Shown piece by piece: positions 44,709-54,446 of a stretch of DNA of 64,000 nucleotides (the first letter of the stretch is position 1; every line of letters begins with the position of its first letter). A program made the translations under genes and the position numbers. Source of the DNA: Thalassospiraceae bacterium LMO-SO8 (GTDB lineage: Bacteria > Pseudomonadota > Alphaproteobacteria > Rhodospirillales > Casp-alpha2); the NCBI GenBank assembly GCA_031655335.1, contig CP134226.1, positions 2,374,001-2,438,000 on the forward strand, given 5' to 3'. The notes under the pieces are model-generated. The model was given only the letters and a program-made list of their open reading frames with translations. It searched no databases and had not been told where the DNA came from.

Positions 44709-46235
44709 ATGAACCAGATTCGTCTCTCCAGACAGGACGCGCCCATCGTGGCCGCCGACGACCGCTCTCCTCTGCGAATGGCCGGTCTCGGCGCCTTCGC
44801 CGCGGCGCTCGCGCTGGCTGCCTTCATGATCATGACGACCGCGGCGCAGGCGCGCCCGGCCCCTGAAAGCTTCGCCGACCTGGCCGAAAAGCTGCTGCCC
44901 TCCGTGGTCAACATCTCGACGACCCAGGTCATCGAAAGCCGCGGTTTCGAAATGCCGCAGCTTCCGCCCGGCTCTCCCTTCGAGGACTTCTTCAAGGAAT
45001 TCTTCGACCGCGGCCAGCCCAATGGCGGCAAGCCCCAGGCCCGCAAGGCCACGTCCCTGGGCTCCGGCTTCATCATCGACGACGCCGGCCATGTGATCAC
45101 CAACAACCACGTGATTCAGGACGCCGACGAGATCGAGGTCATCCTGCAAGACGACACGCGCCTGAAGGCCACGGTCGTCGGCCGTGACCAGAAGACGGAC
45201 ATCGCGGTGTTGAAGGTCGATCTCAAGGGCCAGAAGTACCATGCCATCTCGTTCGGCGATTCGGAGAAATCCCGCGTCGGCGACTGGGTCGTCGCCATCG
45301 GCAATCCGTTCGGCCTGGGCGGCACGGTCACGGCGGGCATCATCTCTGCCCGCGGCCGCGACATTTCCGCCGGCCCCTACGACAACTTCATCCAGACCGA
45401 CGCCTCCATCAACCGGGGCAACTCGGGCGGTCCGCTGTTCAACCTGGACGGCCAGGTCATCGGCATCAACACGGCCATCTTCTCGCCGTCCGGCGGCAGC
45501 GTCGGCATCGGCTTCGCCGTGCCCATGTCCACGGCCAAGCCGGTGATCTCCCAGTTGATCAAGCATGGTCAGGTCAAGCGCGGCTGGCTCGGCGTTCATA
45601 TCCAGCAGGTCACGCCGGAAGTCGCCGAAAGCCTGGGCCTGAAGGAACCGACCGGGGCCCTCGTCGCCCAGGTGGTCGAGGACGGCCCCGCCGCCAAGGG
45701 CAAGATCCAACGCGGCGACGTGATCCTGACCTTCAACAAGCGCAAGGTGCCCGACATGCGCAAGCTGCCGCGCATCGTCGCCGACACGGAAGTGGGCGTC
45801 GACGTGCCGGTCGAAGTCTGGCGCGAGAACAAGAAGATCGACCTCAAGGTCAAGGTCGGCGAACTGCAGGAACAGGAACAGCAGGTCGCCGAGCGTACCG
45901 ACAAGGGGGCCGGCGCCGACGCCAAGCCCCAGGTGGTCGAGGATCTGGGCCTGAGCCTGTCGGTCATCACCGACGACGCGGTGCAGAAATTCAAGCTTGA
46001 AGGCGACGCCAAGGGCGTGTTGGTGACCGACGTGCTGAACGCGGGCCCGGCGGCGGAGAAGGGCGTGCGCCCCGGCGATCTGATCGTCGAGGTCGGCCAG
46101 GAAGAGGTCGGCACGCCCGACGACGTGGTGCGCAAGGTCAAGGAAGCCCGCGACGCCGGCCGCAAGTCGGTGTTGCTGCTGGTGCAGGGGCAGAACGGCC
46201 TGCGCTTCGTGGCCATCCGGCTGGGCAAAAGCTAG
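44709..46235 (+). CDS. degP: DegP/HtrA-type periplasmic serine protease
   Basis: A 508-residue protein with an N-terminal membrane/signal helix (residues about 25-46, LGAFAAALALAAFMIM, then AQARPAP). The trypsin-like domain has the triad H134 (TNNHVI), D164 (KTDIAVLKV) and S239 (GNSGGPLF). Two PDZ domains follow (about residues 280-370 and 405-500). It degrades or refolds damaged envelope proteins. I chose the ATG at 44709; an AGG lies 7 bases upstream, and the open frame further upstream lacks protein-like composition. It is followed by a strong terminator. It may carry its own promoter in the 220-base gap before it. Confidence 0.94.
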   Translation: MNQIRLSRQDAPIVAADDRSPLRMAGLGAFAAALALAAFMIMTTAAQARPAPESFADLAEKLLPSVVNISTTQVIESRGFEMPQLPPGSPFEDFFKEFFDRGQPNGGKPQARKATSLGSGFIIDDAGHVITNNHVIQDADEIEVILQDDTRLKATVVGRDQKTDIAVLKVDLKGQKYHAISFGDSEKSRVGDWVVAIGNPFGLGGTVTAGIISARGRDISAGPYDNFIQTDASINRGNSGGPLFNLDGQVIGINTAIFSPSGGSVGIGFAVPMSTAKPVISQLIKHGQVKRGWLGVHIQQVTPEVAESLGLKEPTGALVAQVVEDGPAAKGKIQRGDVILTFNKRKVPDMRKLPRIVADTEVGVDVPVEVWRENKKIDLKVKVGELQEQEQQVAERTDKGAGADAKPQVVEDLGLSLSVITDDAVQKFKLEGDAKGVLVTDVLNAGPAAEKGVRPGDLIVEVGQEEVGTPDDVVRKVKEARDAGRKSVLLLVQGQNGLRFVAIRLGKS

Positions 46236-46261
46236 GCCCGGGCCGTAATGATCGAATTGGA

Positions 46262-46286
46262 AACGGCGCCTTCGGGCGCCGTTTTC
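46262..46286. terminator. Two-way terminator between degP and serB
   Basis: AACGGCGCC (46262-46270) and GGCGCCGTT (46275-46283) form a 9-bp stem with a TTCG loop, followed by T's on the plus strand and preceded by A's. It is placed between the convergent degP and serB stops, so it can work for both. Confidence 0.85.
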
Positions 46287-46289
46287 TGT

Positions 46290-47192
46290 TTACGCGGATG
46301 CCGTGACGAATTGATCTTGGCGGAACCCCTGGGCATACAGCAGCCCCGTCAGGTCGGCGTGATCGAGCTTGACCCTGGCCGCGTCGCGCAGGATCGGCTT
46401 GCCCCGGTAGGCGCAGCCAAGCCCCGCCGCCTGGATCATTTCCAGGTCGTTGGCGCCGTCGCCGATCGCCGCGGCATCGGCCAGGCTCAGGCCGTTCTGC
46501 ATCGCCAGTTTGACCAGGGCGTCGTATTTCGACGTGCGGCCCAGGATCGGCTCCGTGACCCGGCCGGTCAGCTTGCCGCCTTCGATGATGAAGTCGTTGG
46601 CCATGTTGATGTGGAAACCGAGCCGCGCCGCGATGCGCGACGTGAAATAGGTGAATCCGCCCGACACCAGCGCCGTCGTCGCCCCCGAGGCCGCCATGGT
46701 GCGGACCAGGGTCTCGGCGCCCGGCGACACCTCGATCGCGCCATAGGCGGTCTCCAGGGCCGTCTCCGACAGCCCTTCCAGCATGGCCACCCGTTCGCGC
46801 AAGGAGTCCTCGAAATTCAGTTCGCCCCGCATGACGCGGTCGGTGATGGCGGCGATCACGTCGGCCTTGCCGGCGGCTTCGGCGACGTCGGTCAGGGTTT
46901 CCGAAGTGACGATGGTCGAATCCATGTCGGCGATCAGCAACTTCTTGCGCCGGCTCTCCGCCGGTTGGGCGATCACGTCGATGGGCGCGCCGTCCAGACT
47001 CATGCGCACGGCGGCGTCGGCCTGGTCCGCGGACAGGCCGTCGAAGCCCAGATCGCAGGCCAATCCGTCGGCCAGCCAGTCGGCCCGGCCCGTTTCGGCG
47101 CCCAGGGCATTGAGCCGGGCCGCCGCCTCGGCGACAATGCCGGCATCCAGTTCATCGCCCGGGGCGGCGATCAGCGTAACGACGAATTCCAT
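46290..47192 (-). CDS. serB: Phosphoserine phosphatase
   Basis: A 300-residue HAD-family enzyme that makes L-serine from phosphoserine. Motif I is LLIADMDSTIVTSE (the two catalytic Asp), motif II is ALVSGGFTYFTSRIA, and the Mg site is AAAIGDGANDLEMI. The N-terminal 80 residues form the ACT-like domain (FVVTLIAAPGDELD), usual in the longer SerB. I chose the ATG at 47192 on length and position; a start further upstream would overlap the miaA promoter and coding start on the other strand. Divergent from miaA with a 44-base gap. Confidence 0.95.
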   Translation of the reverse strand: MEFVVTLIAAPGDELDAGIVAEAAARLNALGAETGRADWLADGLACDLGFDGLSADQADAAVRMSLDGAPIDVIAQPAESRRKKLLIADMDSTIVTSETLTDVAEAAGKADVIAAITDRVMRGELNFEDSLRERVAMLEGLSETALETAYGAIEVSPGAETLVRTMAASGATTALVSGGFTYFTSRIAARLGFHINMANDFIIEGGKLTGRVTEPILGRTSKYDALVKLAMQNGLSLADAAAIGDGANDLEMIQAAGLGCAYRGKPILRDAARVKLDHADLTGLLYAQGFRQDQFVTASA

Positions 47193-47236
47193 GAAATGTC
47201 CGATCCGGCAACGGTTGAGCGACAGCGGGAGGGAAA

Positions 47237-48202
47237 GTGACCGATTTTCAGGCCCCTGAAAAGCCCCCGCGGGATGAAGAGTCCGCGACATCCGTTTTGA
47301 TCGTCACCGGGCCGACGGCGGGCGGCAAGTCGGGGCTGGCGCTGGAACTGGCGGACCGTCTGGGCGGTTGGATCATCAATGCCGACAGCATGCAGGTCTA
47401 CCGCGACCTCCGCGTGCTGACGGCGCGGCCCGACGCGGCGGACGAAGCCCGCGTGCCGCACCGCCTGTTCGGTGTTCTGGGGGCGGAGGAACGCTGTTCC
47501 GTCGGACGCTGGCTGGACATGGCCGTGGCCGAGATCGGGGCGGCGCGGGCGGCGGGCCGCCTGCCCATCCTGGTCGGCGGCACGGGCATGTATCTGAAGG
47601 CCCTGACCGAAGGCCTGGCCCCCGTCCCCGAGGTCTCGGCGGCGGCGACGGCCGAGGCGACGGCGCTTTACGACACGCTCGGTGGCGCCGCGTTCGCCGA
47701 GATTCTGGCGGAACGCGATCCCGGTGCGGCGGCGACCCTGCCGCCGGGCGACCGTCAGCGCCTGATCCGGGCCTACGCCGTGGCGCGGGCGACGGGGCGC
47801 ACCCTGGCCGACTGGCAGAACGAAGCCCCCGCCGGCCCGGCACTGGCCGCCCAATTCACGACGGTCCTGGTCCTGCCGCCGCGCGATGCCCTTTATGCCG
47901 CCTGCGACGCGCGCTTCTCGGCGATGCTCGGCGCGGGTGCCATGGACGAGGTGCGGGCCTTGCTGGCGCGGGGTCTGGACCCGTCGCTGCCGGCCCTGCG
48001 CGCCGTCGGCGTGCGCGAGTTGGGGGCGGTGATCCAGGGCGAGACGACCCTGGACCAAGCGGCGGACAAGGCGCGGCAGGCGACGCGGAACTACGCCAAA
48101 CGCCAACTCACCTGGTTCCGCCATCAGCTTGCGCCGGACTTGACCCTTGACCGGGGGGGCGCGGTGGCCGCCGCCGACGTTCTCGCCATTCTACAAAATT
48201 AA
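47237..48202 (+). CDS. miaA: tRNA dimethylallyltransferase
   Basis: A 321-residue enzyme that adds a dimethylallyl group to A37 of tRNAs reading UNN codons. The P-loop is LIVTGPTAGGKSGLAL, followed by INADSMQVYRDLRVLTARP, the IPPT signature, then PHRLFGVL and VGGTGMYLKALTEGL. The C-terminal part ends RQATRNYAKRQLTWFRHQ. The start is a GTG at 47237, with GGGAGGG only 3-5 bases before it. Genomic neighbours (serB divergent, receiver gene downstream) do not form an obvious pathway with it. Confidence 0.95.
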   Translation: MTDFQAPEKPPRDEESATSVLIVTGPTAGGKSGLALELADRLGGWIINADSMQVYRDLRVLTARPDAADEARVPHRLFGVLGAEERCSVGRWLDMAVAEIGAARAAGRLPILVGGTGMYLKALTEGLAPVPEVSAAATAEATALYDTLGGAAFAEILAERDPGAAATLPPGDRQRLIRAYAVARATGRTLADWQNEAPAGPALAAQFTTVLVLPPRDALYAACDARFSAMLGAGAMDEVRALLARGLDPSLPALRAVGVRELGAVIQGETTLDQAADKARQATRNYAKRQLTWFRHQLAPDLTLDRGGAVAAADVLAILQN

Positions 48203-48373
48203 AAAAATTCATCACTGTCAGGAACGTGTAAGGCTCGGGGGAGATTCTCCTGTTTGGAGAGGGTTGTCTTTTTTCTGCCATCTCTTTCCTCTACACAGCA
48301 GCTTGCTGAACACGGGCGCGCCGGGGGCCCGCAGCAAGAAGACCCTACCGACCACAACAACCGACGGCATCGC

Positions 48374-49420
48374 GTGTCCGAGTCCAATCCCAGTATTCTG
48401 ATCGTCGAGGACGACCCCATGATCCGGTCGTTCCTCAAGGCTGTCCTCGAGGCGGAGGACTACGACGTCACCGAGGCCGAAACCGGCGCCGAGATGTTCG
48501 CGGCCCTGGACGGGGCGAATTTCGACGTCATCGTGCTCGACATCATGCTGCCTGACGGCAACGGCGTCGATTTCGCGCGCACCCTGCGCCGCACGTCGAC
48601 CCTGCCGATCATCTTCGCGACTGCGGTTACCGATACGGACACCCGCCGCCACGCCATCGGGCTGATGCAGGTCGATTACGTGACCAAGCCGTTCGACGCC
48701 AAGGAACTGGTGCTGCGGATCAAGAACATCCGCACCATGGCGCCGGTCATGGAAGACCCCAACGCCCGCAACCTGCCCAAGCCGGTCGCCGTCGACGCCA
48801 TGCCCTGGTACCGCTCGCCCCTGACATGGGGGCCCGCAGTGGCCTTTCTGGTCATCGTCCTGGGCGGGATTTTCCTGATTCCCGACGAAGAGGACCCCGC
48901 GGTTCTGCGCGCCGAACAATCGGCGGCCCAGGTCCTGCGCAACGCGGATACGGCCACAGCCCGGGCAGCCGCCGAGGCGGCGACGGCCAATGCGGCGGCC
49001 CAGGCCGGCGGGTCGAGCGTCGTGCTGACGGATGCCGCCCCGGCATCGCAAGCCGCGTCCCCCGCCGGCTCGGCGGCGGGCGCCAATGGCGACGGGCAGG
49101 TCCTCGACGGATCGCCCGAACACAAGATCGTCGAGGCCTGCGGCGAATTGCCGGTCAGCGAACACTGGAACAACAATTCCATCAAACGGGTGCTGCGTTA
49201 CGTGCGGTTCGTGCACCGGGGAAACTGGGGCGAGTACCTGGAAACCTGGGTCGAGCGCCTGAAGAACGTGCAGGACCTGGAGGCTTCGGGAAAGCCCATC
49301 GAATTGCAGAAGAAGGGCGTCATCCTGTCGGGGAAGGAATTGGAGAAATACGTCAATCTGATGGAAGCCCGGGTCCGGTTTCTGCGCTGCGCCAGCCAGA
49401 TTGTTCAGACGATTAAATAG
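48374..49420 (+). CDS. Receiver-domain protein with a transmembrane helix and unknown C-terminal domain
   Basis: A 348-residue protein with an unusual layout. Residues 5-122 are a receiver with the acidic pair D13/D14, phosphoacceptor D56 in IVLDIMLPDG, T83 and K105 (TKPFD). A single membrane helix (about residues 152-169, WGPAVAFLVIVLGGIFLI) follows. Then comes an Ala-rich linker (about 180-235) and a C-terminal domain of about 100 residues (HKIVEACGELPVSEHWNNNS to the end). No DNA-binding or enzyme domain is visible. The start is taken as GTG at 48374, directly before the receiver; an earlier frame start is open but lacks protein-like sequence. I do not recognise the C-terminal domain. Confidence 0.8.
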   Translation: MSESNPSILIVEDDPMIRSFLKAVLEAEDYDVTEAETGAEMFAALDGANFDVIVLDIMLPDGNGVDFARTLRRTSTLPIIFATAVTDTDTRRHAIGLMQVDYVTKPFDAKELVLRIKNIRTMAPVMEDPNARNLPKPVAVDAMPWYRSPLTWGPAVAFLVIVLGGIFLIPDEEDPAVLRAEQSAAQVLRNADTATARAAAEAATANAAAQAGGSSVVLTDAAPASQAASPAGSAAGANGDGQVLDGSPEHKIVEACGELPVSEHWNNNSIKRVLRYVRFVHRGNWGEYLETWVERLKNVQDLEASGKPIELQKKGVILSGKELEKYVNLMEARVRFLRCASQIVQTIK

Positions 49421-49762
49421 GCGCGGCATGCGGGCGTGGCGGAAATCCGCCGGTCGATGAAAATTTATTGAAATATTATTTCGCAATAAGCGGAAAAAAC
49501 TTGCCGTTTATTGCATTTTAATGGTTGACCCCCCAAATGACCTTCATTAAGTTCCGTGGCTCCCCGGCGGGCCCCGGTTCCGCTGGGGTTTTTGTGACGT
49601 GCGACTGTGTTTGCGCGGCATGCGGACTGGGACATTTTCGATATACCCGAGGCGATCATTGATCGCCGAGGCAAGCCCAAGTGGGCGCCGCGCGGTCAGC
49701 GCGAAAGCCAAGCGGACGGATGTCCGCGCCGGCGACTGAGGAAAAAGTACGAGGACTGAACG
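49421..49762 (+). other. Long leader region upstream of ilvB
   Basis: This 342-base gap has an AT-rich part (49455-49525), then a GC-rich part with the hairpin at 49572. Two short frames start at 49521 (MVDPPNDLH) and 49538 (MTFIKFRG and onward, to about 49660), but neither is rich in Ile, Leu and Val as an attenuation leader should be. The ilvB ribosome site GAGGA lies 7 bases before its ATG. Confidence 0.4.
49572..49593 (+). terminator. Hairpin with T-run before ilvB (terminator or attenuator)
   Basis: CCCCGG (49572-49577) pairs with CTGGGG (49583-49588), with one G-T pair, followed by TTTTT. It may end the receiver-gene transcript or attenuate ilvB; the 170-base distance to ilvB allows either. 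Confidence 0.5.
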
Positions 49763-51523
49763 ATGGCCAGGAAGAAGATGCAGGGCGCCGAGATCGTGAT
49801 CGAGGCCCTGAAAGAGCAAGGCGTCACCGAAATCTTCGGATATCCGGGCGGTGCCGTATTGCCGCTCTACGACGCCATTTTCAAGCAGAACCAGATCCGC
49901 CATATCCTGGTCCGTCAGGAAGGCGGGGCCGTGCACGCGGCCGAAGGCTATGCGCGTTCGACCGGCAAGGTCGGCGTCGTCCTGGTGACGTCCGGGCCGG
50001 GCGCGACCAACGCGGTGACCGGCCTGACCGACGCGTTGATGGATTCCATCCCCATCGTCTGTCTGACCGGGCAGGTGCCGACGCATCTGATCGGCAACGA
50101 CGCCTTTCAGGAATGCGACACCACGGGGATCACGCGCCCCTGCACCAAGCACAACTACCTGGTGAAGGACGTCAACGACCTGGCCGCCGTGGTCCATGAA
50201 GCGTTCCACGTGGCGCGGTCCGGCCGCCCGGGCCCGGTCGTCATCGACCTGCCCAAGGACGTGATCATGGCCATGGGCGCGTACCAGGAGGCGGGCACGG
50301 CGCCGGCCGAAAAATACAGCCCCCGCGTCAAGGGCGACCAGAGCGCCATCGCCGAGGCCGTGCGCCTGCTGGCGGGCGCCAAGAAGCCGATCATCTATGC
50401 CGGCGGCGGCGTCATCAATTCCGGGCCCAAGGCGTCCAAGCTGCTGAACGACCTGGTCAAGCTGTCGGGCGCGCCCTGCACGCTGACGCTGATGGGCCTG
50501 GGGGCCTATCCGGCCTCCGACAAACAGTTCGTCGGCATGCTCGGCATGCACGGCACCTACGAGGCCAATCTGGCCATGCACGGCTGCGACGTCATGATCT
50601 GCGTCGGCGCGCGGTTTGACGACCGCATCACCGGCCGGCTCGACGCCTTCTCGCCGGGGTCCAAGAAGGTCCATATCGACATCGACCCGTCGTCGATCAA
50701 CAAGAACGTGCCCGTGGACGTGCCCATCGTCGGCGACGTGGGCAGCGTGCTCGCCGACATGATCAAGAAGTGGAAGGCCTTGAAGCCCAAGCAGGATCAG
50801 GCGGCCTTGAAGAAGTGGTGGGGCCAGATCGACCAATGGCGCGCGAAGAAGTGCCTGGCGTTCCAGCAGAAGGGCGACACCATCAAGCCGCAGCACGCCA
50901 TCCGGCGGCTGTTCGAGCTGACCCAGGGGCGCGAGACCTTCATCACCACCGAGGTCGGCCAGCACCAGATGTGGGCGGCCCAGTACTACAACTTCGACAA
51001 GCCGAACCATTGGATGACCTCGGGCGGTCTCGGCACCATGGGCTACGGCCTGCCGGCCGCCATGGGCGTGCAGATCGCCCACCCCAAGGCCCTGGTTGTC
51101 GATATCGCGGGCGAAGCCTCGACCCTGATGAACATTCAGGAAATGTCGACCATCGTGCAGTATCGCCTGCCGGTGAAGGTGTTCATCCTGAACAACGAAT
51201 ACATGGGCATGGTGCGCCAGTGGCAGGAACTGCTGCACGGCGGGCGCTATTCCGAAAGCTACATGGAAAGCCTGCCCGACTTCGTGAAGCTGGCGGAAAG
51301 TTTCCACGCCGTCGGCCTGCGCGCGACCAAGGCGAGCCAGCTGGACGACGTGATCAAGGAAATGATCGAGATCGACCGGCCCGTGATCGCCGATATCGCC
51401 ATCGACAAGCTGGAAAACTGCTTCCCCATGATCCCCTCGGGCGCGGCCCATAACGAGATGCTTCTGGGCCCGAACGACAAGGCCGAGAAGCCGATTTCCG
51501 AACAGGGCATGGTGCTGGTCTGA
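49763..51523 (+). CDS. ilvB: Acetolactate synthase large subunit
   Basis: This 586-residue ThDP/FAD enzyme makes 2-acetolactate or 2-aceto-2-hydroxybutyrate, the first common step to Val, Leu and Ile. The catalytic Glu is E53 in ILVRQEGGAVHAAEGYAR, followed by VTSGPGATNAVTGLTDA and the FAD region with RFDDRITG. The C-terminal ThDP region has LVVDIAGEASTLMNIQEM, where the usual GDGS is replaced by GEAS, then NNEYMGMVRQWQ. It is first of the ilvB-ilvN-ilvC run. Its E53 contrasts with V51 of the related Gcl in this window. Confidence 0.96.
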   Translation: MARKKMQGAEIVIEALKEQGVTEIFGYPGGAVLPLYDAIFKQNQIRHILVRQEGGAVHAAEGYARSTGKVGVVLVTSGPGATNAVTGLTDALMDSIPIVCLTGQVPTHLIGNDAFQECDTTGITRPCTKHNYLVKDVNDLAAVVHEAFHVARSGRPGPVVIDLPKDVIMAMGAYQEAGTAPAEKYSPRVKGDQSAIAEAVRLLAGAKKPIIYAGGGVINSGPKASKLLNDLVKLSGAPCTLTLMGLGAYPASDKQFVGMLGMHGTYEANLAMHGCDVMICVGARFDDRITGRLDAFSPGSKKVHIDIDPSSINKNVPVDVPIVGDVGSVLADMIKKWKALKPKQDQAALKKWWGQIDQWRAKKCLAFQQKGDTIKPQHAIRRLFELTQGRETFITTEVGQHQMWAAQYYNFDKPNHWMTSGGLGTMGYGLPAAMGVQIAHPKALVVDIAGEASTLMNIQEMSTIVQYRLPVKVFILNNEYMGMVRQWQELLHGGRYSESYMESLPDFVKLAESFHAVGLRATKASQLDDVIKEMIEIDRPVIADIAIDKLENCFPMIPSGAAHNEMLLGPNDKAEKPISEQGMVLV

Positions 51524-51632
51524 TTTATCCCGCCGCGCCCGGATGACAGCGTGAGTTGACAACCGGGACAACGCGGCTAAAACAAGGGCCGCCGCCGTTT
51601 CCGCGGCGGCGATTTCTGGGAGTTCCCAAGAC

Positions 51633-52148
51633 GTGAGCGAGCCTTCCAAGGAAGTGAACCGGCATACCATCGCCGTCCTGGTCGATAACGAACCGGGCGT
51701 GCTGGCCCGTGTCATCGGCCTGTTTTCCGGACGCGGCTATAATATCGAAAGCCTGACCGTGGCCGAGACCGACCACGTCAAGGGGCAGTCGCGGATTACC
51801 GTCGTGACTTCGGGCACGCCCATGATCATCGAACAGATCAAGGCGCAGCTGGGCCGTCTGGTGCCGGTGCACAAGGTCGCGGACCTGACCCTGGAAGGGG
51901 CCCATGTGGAACGCGAACTGGCCCTGGTCAAGGTTGTCGGCAAGGGCGAGAAGCGGGTCGAGTCCCTGCGCATCGCCGATATCTTCCGGGCCCGCGCCGT
52001 CGACAGCTCCAACAATTCCTTCGTGTTCGAAATCGTCGGCGCCGCCTCCAAGATCGACGCCTTCATCGAGCTGATGCAGCCGCTGGGCCTTGCCGAGGTC
52101 TCGCGCACGGGTGCGGCCGCCATCTCGCGCGGCAACAAGCCCATCTGA
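51633..52148 (+). CDS. ilvN: Acetolactate synthase small (regulatory) subunit
   Basis: A 171-residue subunit with an N-terminal ACT domain (HTIAVLVDNEPGVLARVIGLFSGRGYNIESLTV) that binds valine for feedback inhibition, and a C-terminal domain with the family motif ELALVKV. The GTG at 51633 has GGGAG 10 bases upstream. It follows ilvB after 110 bases and precedes ilvC by 50. The name ilvH would be equally used. Confidence 0.95.
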   Translation: MSEPSKEVNRHTIAVLVDNEPGVLARVIGLFSGRGYNIESLTVAETDHVKGQSRITVVTSGTPMIIEQIKAQLGRLVPVHKVADLTLEGAHVERELALVKVVGKGEKRVESLRIADIFRARAVDSSNNSFVFEIVGAASKIDAFIELMQPLGLAEVSRTGAAAISRGNKPI

Positions 52149-52162
52149 AACACACCACCTGA

Positions 52163-53218
<1,056 letters not shown>

Positions 53219-53243
53219 TCCGGTCCTGCTGCGGATCGAATGG

Positions 53244-53273
53244 AAAGGGCGCTCCGATAGGAGCGCCCTTTTT
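53244..53273 (+). terminator. Intrinsic terminator after ilvC
   Basis: GGGCGCTCC (53247-53255) and GGAGCGCCC (53260-53268) form a perfect 9-bp stem with a GATA loop, followed by TTTTT. It ends the ilv operon. Confidence 0.92.
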
Positions 53274-53365
53274 CGTTGCCGGGGGCGGCCCACTCCTGAC
53301 AAAACGGTGTCAGGAGCCCTGTGCGATGGTCGGGCATTCGCAAATCGAACAAGGAGTTCATCGCA

Positions 53366-53737
53366 ATGTCCCACACCCCGCAAAACATGGTCGTCTGGGC
53401 CGAAATTCCGGTCACCGACATGGCGCGCTCGATCGCCTTCTACAGCGCCATCCTGGAAACGGAGCTGACCCTCGATGACGGCGGCCCCAACCCCATGGCG
53501 GTCCTGCCGACCGCCGACAAGATGGGCGTTGCGGGCCATCTCTATCCAGGGAAGCCCGCGCCCGAAGGCACCGGCTCGACCATCCATCTCGCCTGTCCAG
53601 GCGCCCTGGCCGCCGCGCGGACCCGCGTCGAGAAGGCCGGCGGCAAGGTGGTTTCCGGCGTCCTGGAGATTCCCGACGGGATGTTCTTCTACTGTCAGGA
53701 TCCCGACGGCAATTCCATCGGCCTGTTCACCAGATAG
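53366..53737 (+). CDS. VOC family protein
   Basis: A 123-residue VOC-fold protein. MVVWAEIPVTDMARSIAFYSAILE and the closing FFYCQDPDGNSIGLFTR are the usual start and end. It carries the last DPDGN and a Glu in the second half as possible metal ligands. AAGGAG is 9 bases before the ATG. The regulator gene at 53748 begins 10 bases after it, so the two are probably co-transcribed and the regulator may sense the same compound. Confidence 0.86.
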   Translation: MSHTPQNMVVWAEIPVTDMARSIAFYSAILETELTLDDGGPNPMAVLPTADKMGVAGHLYPGKPAPEGTGSTIHLACPGALAAARTRVEKAGGKVVSGVLEIPDGMFFYCQDPDGNSIGLFTR

Positions 53738-53747
53738 GAAGCATGAC

Positions 53748-54431
53748 ATGAGACGCGCCGACCGCTTGTTTCAGATCGTCCAGTATCTGCGCGGCGGTCG
53801 GCTCGTCACGGCCGCGTCCCTGGCCGGCCGGCTGGAGGTGTCGGAGCGCACCATCTACCGCGACATCGCGGATCTCCAGTCGACGGGTGTCCCCATCGAC
53901 GGGGCGGCGGGCGTCGGCTATCTGATGCGCGAAGGCTTCGACATCCCGCCGCTCATGTTTTCCCGCGACGAAATCGTCGCCCTGGTCGCGGGGGCGCGTC
54001 TGATCCGCGCCTGGGGCGGGGCGGCGATGGCCCGCGCCGCCGAGGAGGCGCTTCTCAAGATCGACGCGGTGCTGCCTGACGCCGAACGCACCCGCGCCCG
54101 GGGCGTGCAGATTCATGCCATCGCCGAGGAAATGACGCCCGAGGTGCAGGATCGGCTGGATGCCGTCGATCGTGCCGTCGAGGCGCGGCGGCGGCTGACC
54201 CTCAGCTACCGCGATGCCGAGGGCGCCGCCACGGCCCGCGTCGTGCGGCCTCTGGGCCTGTGGTTCTGGGGCAAGGTCTGGACCCTGGTCGCCTGGTGCG
54301 AGCTGCGCAACGATTTCCGCGTGTTCCGCCTGGACCGGATCGAGGGCATGGAGGATGCCGGGTCGGCTTTCCGACCCGAGACGGGAAAGACCCTGACCGA
54401 CTTCTATCGCACCATGGAAACCTGTCCCTGA
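53748..54431 (+). CDS. HTH-WYL transcriptional regulator (YafY-like)
   Basis: A 227-residue protein. The N-terminal DeoR-like HTH is RLFQIVQYLRGGRLVTAASLAGRLEVSERTIYRDIADLQ. The central and C-terminal part is a WYL domain, with RLTLSYRDAEGAATARVVRPLGLWFWGKVWTLVAWCELRNDFRVFRLDRI. WYL domains bind small ligands or nucleic acids. I chose the ATG at 53748, which begins right at the HTH; the open frame upstream overlaps the VOC gene. Its partner may be the VOC gene just before it. Confidence 0.9.
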   Translation: MRRADRLFQIVQYLRGGRLVTAASLAGRLEVSERTIYRDIADLQSTGVPIDGAAGVGYLMREGFDIPPLMFSRDEIVALVAGARLIRAWGGAAMARAAEEALLKIDAVLPDAERTRARGVQIHAIAEEMTPEVQDRLDAVDRAVEARRRLTLSYRDAEGAATARVVRPLGLWFWGKVWTLVAWCELRNDFRVFRLDRIEGMEDAGSAFRPETGKTLTDFYRTMETCP

Positions 54432-54446
54432 GGACAGCCCGGCGGA

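Noticed and set aside
49521-49550. Short frame MVDPPNDLH as an ilvB attenuation leader
   Set aside because: It has only one Val and one Leu, so it cannot sense branched-chain aminoacyl-tRNA levels in the usual way.
49547-51715. A 722-residue minus-strand open frame
   Set aside because: It is antisense to ilvB, which is certain from its motifs.
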